DNA from: DATEVL01 sp035281845 | GTDB lineage: Bacteria; Chloroflexota; Anaerolineae; Anaerolineales; E44-bin32 | Direction of reading: 5' to 3' | Assembly (NCBI GenBank): GCA_035281845.1 | Contig: DATEVL010000153.1 | Coordinates: 1-10,757 of the forward strand | Length of the DNA: 10,757 bases | Part shown: positions 7,394 through 10,757 of the stretch, piece after piece | Layout: the number at the start of each line of letters is the position of its first letter | How positions within the stretch are numbered: position 1 is the first letter of the stretch | Position numbers and translations under genes: made by a program | Notes under the pieces: model-generated | Seen by the model: only the letters and a program-made list of their open reading frames with translations | What the model was told of the DNA's origin: nothing | Databases searched by the model: none

Positions 7394-7408
7394 GTATGGA
7401 GGGGCGGC

Positions 7409-7834
7409 GTGCCCACGATCAATCAGCTGGTCCGAAAGGGCCGTAGGGCGAAGCGGGCCAAGACCAAGGCTCCGGCGCTGTTGTTCATCCTGAACTCGAA
7501 GAAACAACGCCGCACGTCGGTGCGGCGTGGCGCGCCGCAGAAGCGCGGCGTCTGCACCCAGGTCCGCACCATGACTCCGAAGAAGCCGAACTCGGCTCTG
7601 CGTAAGGTCGCCCGAGTTCGATTGACGAACGGGATCGAGGTGAGCGCCTATATCCCGGGCGAGGGGCACTCCCTGCAGGAGCACTCGGTAGTGCTGGTCC
7701 GTGGCGGGCGCGTCAAGGATCTGCCCGGGGTGCGCTACCACATTGTTCGAGGCACCCTCGACACCACGGGGGTCGACGCGCGGCGGCAGGCGAGGTCGAA
7801 ATACGGCAGCAAGCGCCCCAAGGAGACGGCGTAG
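7409..7834 (+). CDS. rpsL: 30S ribosomal protein S12
   Basis: S12 sits at the decoding centre of the 30S subunit and controls translational accuracy; it is the classic streptomycin-resistance locus. The 141-residue product begins MPTINQLVRKGRR from a GTG start with GGAGGGG (7398-7404) 4 nt upstream. The core is canonical: PQKRGVCTQV, TPKKPNSALRK (TPKK at 56-59) and GGRVKDLPGVRYH with Lys103, Asp104 and Pro106. The Lys residues linked to streptomycin sensitivity and the Asp methylthiolated by RimO in many bacteria are all present. A loop of about 15-17 residues (roughly 25-41) between PAL and PQKRG lengthens it relative to the 124-residue E. coli protein. Such a loop is usual in Bacillota and Chloroflexota. 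It is the first gene of the str operon, 39 nt before rpsG. Confidence 0.97.
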   Translation: MPTINQLVRKGRRAKRAKTKAPALLFILNSKKQRRTSVRRGAPQKRGVCTQVRTMTPKKPNSALRKVARVRLTNGIEVSAYIPGEGHSLQEHSVVLVRGGRVKDLPGVRYHIVRGTLDTTGVDARRQARSKYGSKRPKETA

Positions 7835-7873
7835 GACGGGCCGTTGCCCGCCGCGCCACGACGGAGCTAGACC

Positions 7874-8341
7874 ATGCGCAGGACTCGTCCCGAGAAACGC
7901 CGGACGCCGGGCGATATCCGCTACAACAACGAGCTGGTGCAGGGATTCATCAACCGGCTTATGCGGCGTGGCAAGAAGAGCACGGCCACCCGGATCGTCT
8001 ACGACGCTTTCGACCTGATCGAAATGCGGGCCAAACGGCATCCCCTGGAAGTTTTCGAGCAGGCGATGCGCAATGTCAGCCCGATGCTGGAAGTGAAGCC
8101 CCGCCGTGTGGGCGGGGCCACCTACCAGGTTCCTGTCGAAGTCGGTTCCGAGCGGCGCGTCTCGTTGGCCATGCGTTGGATTCTGGTCGCCGCACGGACG
8201 CGTGGCGGAAAGTCGATGGCCGAGCGGCTGGCCGGCGAATTGATCGACGCCTCCGGCAACACCGGCTCGGCGATCAAGAAACGAGAGGAAGTTCATAAGA
8301 CGGCGGAGGCGAACCGCGCCTTCGCCCATTACCGCTGGTAG
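7874..8341 (+). CDS. rpsG: 30S ribosomal protein S7
   Basis: S7 is the primary 16S rRNA binder that nucleates assembly of the 30S head and contacts the E site. The 155-residue length is typical. Recognisable segments are ELVQGFINRLMRRGKKSTA near the N-terminus, the conserved RRVGGATYQVPVEV in the middle, RWILVAARTRGGKSMAERLA, and the C-terminus ending FAHYRW. The start ATG 7874 has ACGGAG (7861-7866) 7 nt upstream. It lies 39 nt after rpsL and is presumably cotranscribed. In E. coli S7 represses the str operon by binding the rpsL-rpsG spacer; the short spacer here (7835-7873) shows no obvious large structure, so control may act elsewhere. Confidence 0.97.
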   Translation: MRRTRPEKRRTPGDIRYNNELVQGFINRLMRRGKKSTATRIVYDAFDLIEMRAKRHPLEVFEQAMRNVSPMLEVKPRRVGGATYQVPVEVGSERRVSLAMRWILVAARTRGGKSMAERLAGELIDASGNTGSAIKKREEVHKTAEANRAFAHYRW

Positions 8342-8343
8342 GA

Positions 8344-8448
8344 ACCAGTGACCAGTGATCTGTGATCAGTGACCACAGGCCACAGACCACCAACCACTGA
8401 CCACTGACCACTCACCACTGGCCACTGATGACTGATCACGGATTACGG
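8344..8448. repeat. In-phase heptanucleotide repeat, 15 units, between rpsG and fusA
   Basis: From 8344 to 8448 the sequence splits into 15 consecutive 7-nt units without any phase shift. The commonest unit is ACCACTG (8393, 8400, 8414), with ACCAGTG at 8344 and 8351 and variants such as ATCAGTG, GCCACAG, GCCACTG and ATGACTG. The last two or three units (8428-8448) are degenerate. Units near the left carry CAGTG and units near the right CACTG, so the array can fold into a long imperfect hairpin. Seven is not a multiple of three, so it is unlikely to be coding. It resembles short tandem repetitive sequences known from cyanobacterial and Chloroflexota intergenic regions. Confidence 0.8.
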
Positions 8449-8455
8449 ACGCTTG

Positions 8456-8461
8456 GGAAGG
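8456..8461 (+). promoter_or_regulatory. Probable ribosome binding site for fusA
   Basis: GGAAGG lies 14 nt before ATG 8476, a longer spacing than usual. It supports 8476 over the upstream in-frame ATG 8428, which falls inside the heptamer repeat with no ribosome binding site before it. Confidence 0.45.
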
Positions 8462-8475
8462 TTTCGTCAACGATC

Positions 8476-10557
8476 ATGGCTCGGGAAACGGCGCTGAACC
8501 GTTATCGGAATATCGGCATCATCGCTCATATCGATGCCGGCAAAACGACCACCACCGAGCGGGTGCTTTTCTATACCGGTCGGACGCACCGCATTGGATC
8601 GGTCGATGAGGGCACCACCGTCACCGATTGGATGGACCAGGAGCGTGAGCGCGGCATCACGATCGTCTCCGCTGCGGTCACCGCTTCCTGGCGCGACCAC
8701 ATCTTCAACGTCATTGACACACCCGGCCACATTGACTTCACGGCCGAAGTGCAGCGGTGCCTGCGCGTGCTCGACGGTGGAATTGTCGTGTTCGACGCCG
8801 TGCAAGGGGTGGAGCCGCAGTCCGAGACCGTCTGGCGCCAGGCGGACCGCTATGGAGTCCCGCGCGTCTGTCTTGTCAACAAGATGGACCGGGTCGGCTC
8901 TTCGTACGACCGCACCATCGAGATGGTGCGCCAGCGACTGGGGGCCCATCCGATCGCGATCCAAATGCCGGTGGGCGCGGAATCCGACTTCATGGGCATC
9001 ATCGACCTGATCGAAGAGCGGGCGATGATCTGGACCGACGAACTCGGCGCCGCCCCGGAAATCGTCGACATCCCGGCGGATTTGAAAGCCGAGGCCGCCG
9101 AACGACGGGCGCGCATGGTCGAGCAGATCAGTGAGACCGACGACGCCCTCACCCACAAGTTCCTCGAGGGCGAGGTCATCGACCGCGACGACTTGCGCCG
9201 TGCGCTGCGAGCGGCCACGATCGCCGGCCGGGCGACGCCGGTGTTGTGCGGTTCATCGCTGCGCAACAAGGGAGTCCAGCCGGTGTTGGACGCGGTCGTC
9301 GACTACCTGCCGTCGCCGGCCGACATTCCCGCCGTCGTCGGCACCAAACCCGGCGCCTCCGAGACCGAGGTGACCCGGCCGGCGGAGGACAGCGCACCGC
9401 TAAGCGCTCTGGTCTTCAAGATCGTCTCGGATCCGTACGTCGGCCGGTTGGCCTACTTCCGCGTCTACTCCGGCAAAATCACCCAGGGCTCGATGGTCTA
9501 CAACTCGACCAAGGGCAAGCGCGAGCGCGTTGGCCGCCTGATCCGCATGTACGCCGACCGGCGCGAGGACGTCACCGAAGTGCTGGCGGGCGACATCGCC
9601 GCCGTCCTGGGGATGAAGGAAACATTCACCGGCGATACGCTGAGCGACGCCGCCAACCCGATCGTCCTGGAGAACATCAGCTTCCCGGAGCCGGTCGTCT
9701 TCCTGGCGATCGAGCCCAAGTCGACGGCCGACCAGGACCGGATGGGCGAGGCCTTGCGGAAGCTGTCCGAGGAAGATCCCACCTTCCGCGTCAGCGGGGA
9801 TGAGAACACCGGCCAGACCGTGATCTCCGGCATGGGTGAGCTCCACCTGGAAGTCCTGGTCGATCGCATGCTGCGCGAATTCAAGGTGCAGGCTAAGATC
9901 GGGCGCCCACGTGTCGCTTACCGCGAGTCGATTTCGCGCGCCGTCCCCAAGTCGGAGTTCCGCTACGTCAAGCAGACCGGGGGCCACGGCCAGTATGGGC
10001 ATGTCGTCTTCCGCCTGGAAACAGGCGATCCCGGATCGGGCGTGGTCTTCGAGAATAAGGTTGTCGGCGGGAAGGTCCCGCGCGAGTACATTCCCGCGGT
10101 CGAGCGTGGCGTGCGCGAAGCGGCCGAAGCCGGCGTGTTGGCCGGGTATCCGGTGACCGATGTCGCTGTCACCCTGATCGACGGTTCCTTCCACGAGGTC
10201 GACTCGAGTGAGATGGCGTTCAAAATGGCCGCCACGCTGGGCTTCAAGCAGGCGGTCCAGCAGGGGGGCCCGATTCTGCTTGAGCCGATCATGCGCGTGG
10301 AGACAGTCGTCCCCGAGGAGTTCGTCGGGGATGTGACGGGCGATATGGCCGCCCGCCGCGCCGAAATCACCGGCATCGAGATGCGCCCGGGCCACGCACA
10401 GGCCATCCTGGCGATGGTTCCGCTGGCTGAGATGTTCGGCTACGCCACCGACCTGCGCTCGATGACACAGGGGCGCTCGGCCTTCACCATGGAGTTCGAT
10501 CACTACGCCGCCGTTTCCGAGACCGCCGCCAAGGCGGTGTTGGAAGGCGCTCGCTAG
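8476..10557 (+). CDS. fusA: Elongation factor G
   Basis: This cytoplasmic GTPase drives tRNA-mRNA translocation and acts with RRF in ribosome recycling. From ATG 8476 the product is 693 residues, normal for EF-G, and begins MARETALNRYRNIGI as the family does. The G motifs are intact: AHIDAGKT (17-24), RGITI (59-63), DTPGH (81-85), NKMD (135-138) and CGSS around 258-261. Domain II (VGRLAYFRVYSGKI), domain III (SGMGELHLEVL), the domain IV tip segment GSFHEVDSSEMAFK and domain V (RPGHAQAILAMVPLAEMFGYATDLRS) follow in order. An in-frame ATG at 8428 would add 16 residues translated from repeat DNA and is rejected as the start. It is the third gene of the str operon, 134 nt after rpsG and 60 nt before tuf. 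A distinct internal promoter was not seen. Confidence 0.97.
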   Translation: MARETALNRYRNIGIIAHIDAGKTTTTERVLFYTGRTHRIGSVDEGTTVTDWMDQERERGITIVSAAVTASWRDHIFNVIDTPGHIDFTAEVQRCLRVLDGGIVVFDAVQGVEPQSETVWRQADRYGVPRVCLVNKMDRVGSSYDRTIEMVRQRLGAHPIAIQMPVGAESDFMGIIDLIEERAMIWTDELGAAPEIVDIPADLKAEAAERRARMVEQISETDDALTHKFLEGEVIDRDDLRRALRAATIAGRATPVLCGSSLRNKGVQPVLDAVVDYLPSPADIPAVVGTKPGASETEVTRPAEDSAPLSALVFKIVSDPYVGRLAYFRVYSGKITQGSMVYNSTKGKRERVGRLIRMYADRREDVTEVLAGDIAAVLGMKETFTGDTLSDAANPIVLENISFPEPVVFLAIEPKSTADQDRMGEALRKLSEEDPTFRVSGDENTGQTVISGMGELHLEVLVDRMLREFKVQAKIGRPRVAYRESISRAVPKSEFRYVKQTGGHGQYGHVVFRLETGDPGSGVVFENKVVGGKVPREYIPAVERGVREAAEAGVLAGYPVTDVAVTLIDGSFHEVDSSEMAFKMAATLGFKQAVQQGGPILLEPIMRVETVVPEEFVGDVTGDMAARRAEITGIEMRPGHAQAILAMVPLAEMFGYATDLRSMTQGRSAFTMEFDHYAAVSETAAKAVLEGAR

Positions 10558-10564
10558 CAGAACA

Positions 10565-10597
10565 AGAAACCGGGTTTCTGAAAGAAACCCGGTTTCT
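10565..10597. repeat. Perfect 15-bp inverted repeat between fusA and tuf
   Basis: AGAAACCGGGTTTCT (10565-10579) and AGAAACCCGGTTTCT (10583-10597) are exact reverse complements separated by the 3-nt loop GAA. Each arm is itself palindromic except at its central base. The RNA would form a very stable stem 7 nt after the fusA stop and 20 nt before the tuf start. No T-run follows, so a complete terminator is unlikely. It may be a dispersed REP-like unit, an mRNA-stabilising or processing site, or a partial attenuator. Confidence 0.85.
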
Positions 10598-10617
10598 AAC
10601 GAAGACGGAGGATATCG

Positions 10618-10757
10618 ATGGCGAAGCAGAAGTATGAGCGGACGAAGCCGCACATGAACGTGGGGACGATGGGGCACATCGACCACGGCAAGACGACGTT
10701 GACGGCGGCGATCACGAAGTACTGCTCGTTGCAGGGGCAGGGGCAGTTTCGTCCGTT
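10618..10757 (+). CDS. tuf: Elongation factor Tu, N-terminal part (3' end outside window)
   Basis: EF-Tu carries aminoacyl-tRNA to the ribosomal A site as a GTP complex. The start ATG 10618 follows GGAGG (10607-10611) with 6-nt spacing. The 46 visible codons begin MAKQKYERTKPHMNVGTMGH and contain the P-loop GHIDHGKT (19-26) followed by TLTAAITK, diagnostic of EF-Tu. Position after fusA is the standard str order. Met13 and Met18 stand where Val and Ile/Val are usual. Codon choice differs from fusA: all six Thr are ACG, all three Ala are GCG, and four of five Gly are GGG. This could reflect transfer, gene conversion with a second tuf copy, or chance in a short sample. Confidence 0.95.
   Translation, partial: MAKQKYERTKPHMNVGTMGHIDHGKTTLTAAITKYCSLQGQGQFRP

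Noticed and set aside
7193..8329. Long minus-strand open frame (378 codons) opposite rpsL and rpsG
   Set aside because: It overlaps two certain ribosomal protein genes along their full length; GC-rich codon bias opens antisense frames, and the product matches no family I recognise.
8344..8448. CRISPR array
   Set aside because: The units are 7 nt in tandem with no spacers, so this is a simple heptamer repeat.
9400..10686. Minus-strand open frame of 428 codons across fusA and the start of tuf
   Set aside because: It is antisense to two certain genes and runs through the inverted repeat; no plausible start context or domain was seen.

Overview
The window is a GC-rich bacterial chromosome segment with every recognised gene on the + strand. 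It most likely comes from a Chloroflexota (Anaerolineae-like) bacterium. Three features suggest this: ribosomal protein S12 carries the longer N-terminal loop typical of Chloroflexota and Bacillota, the exported lipoprotein has a Thr/Pro-rich spacer after the lipidated Cys, and the intergenic regions hold short palindromic and heptameric repeats. The assignment is by recognition only; no search was run.

Layout: (1) 1-155, the C-terminal end of an unidentified gene. (2) 236-2632, a lipoprotein with a TPR-rich body and a C-terminal GH23/Slt-type lytic transglycosylase domain; its promoter places +1 at or next to the ATG. (3) 2633-2894, an intergenic region with a strong extended -10 promoter and a hairpin-rich leader. 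(4) 2895-6800, rpoB, with a lineage-type insertion of about 130-150 residues. (5) 6801-7408, a 608-base gap without genes. It holds a palindrome-dense element abutting the rpoB stop, a second extended -10 promoter and a heavily structured leader of about 220 nt. (6) 7409-10757, the classic str operon order rpsL - rpsG - fusA - tuf (tuf cut by the window end). A 15-unit heptamer repeat separates rpsG from fusA, and a perfect 15-bp inverted repeat separates fusA from tuf.

How it works together: rpoB (transcription core) and the str operon (30S decoding proteins S12 and S7, translocase EF-G, EF-Tu) are growth-rate genes. The rpoB and rpsL promoters share the same architecture (TTGACG, 17-18 nt spacer, TGC plus a -10 box), which suggests coordinated but separate transcription. 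rpoC, normally directly after rpoB, is not in the window, and rplJ/rplL are not upstream of rpoB. The most interesting points are this broken rpoBC linkage, the RpoB insertion built on a 26-residue repeat, a substitution in the rifampicin pocket, the structured leaders of rpoB and rpsL, and the dense repeat elements between genes. I found no clearly novel defence or mobile system; this is mainly a housekeeping region with unusual intergenic architecture.
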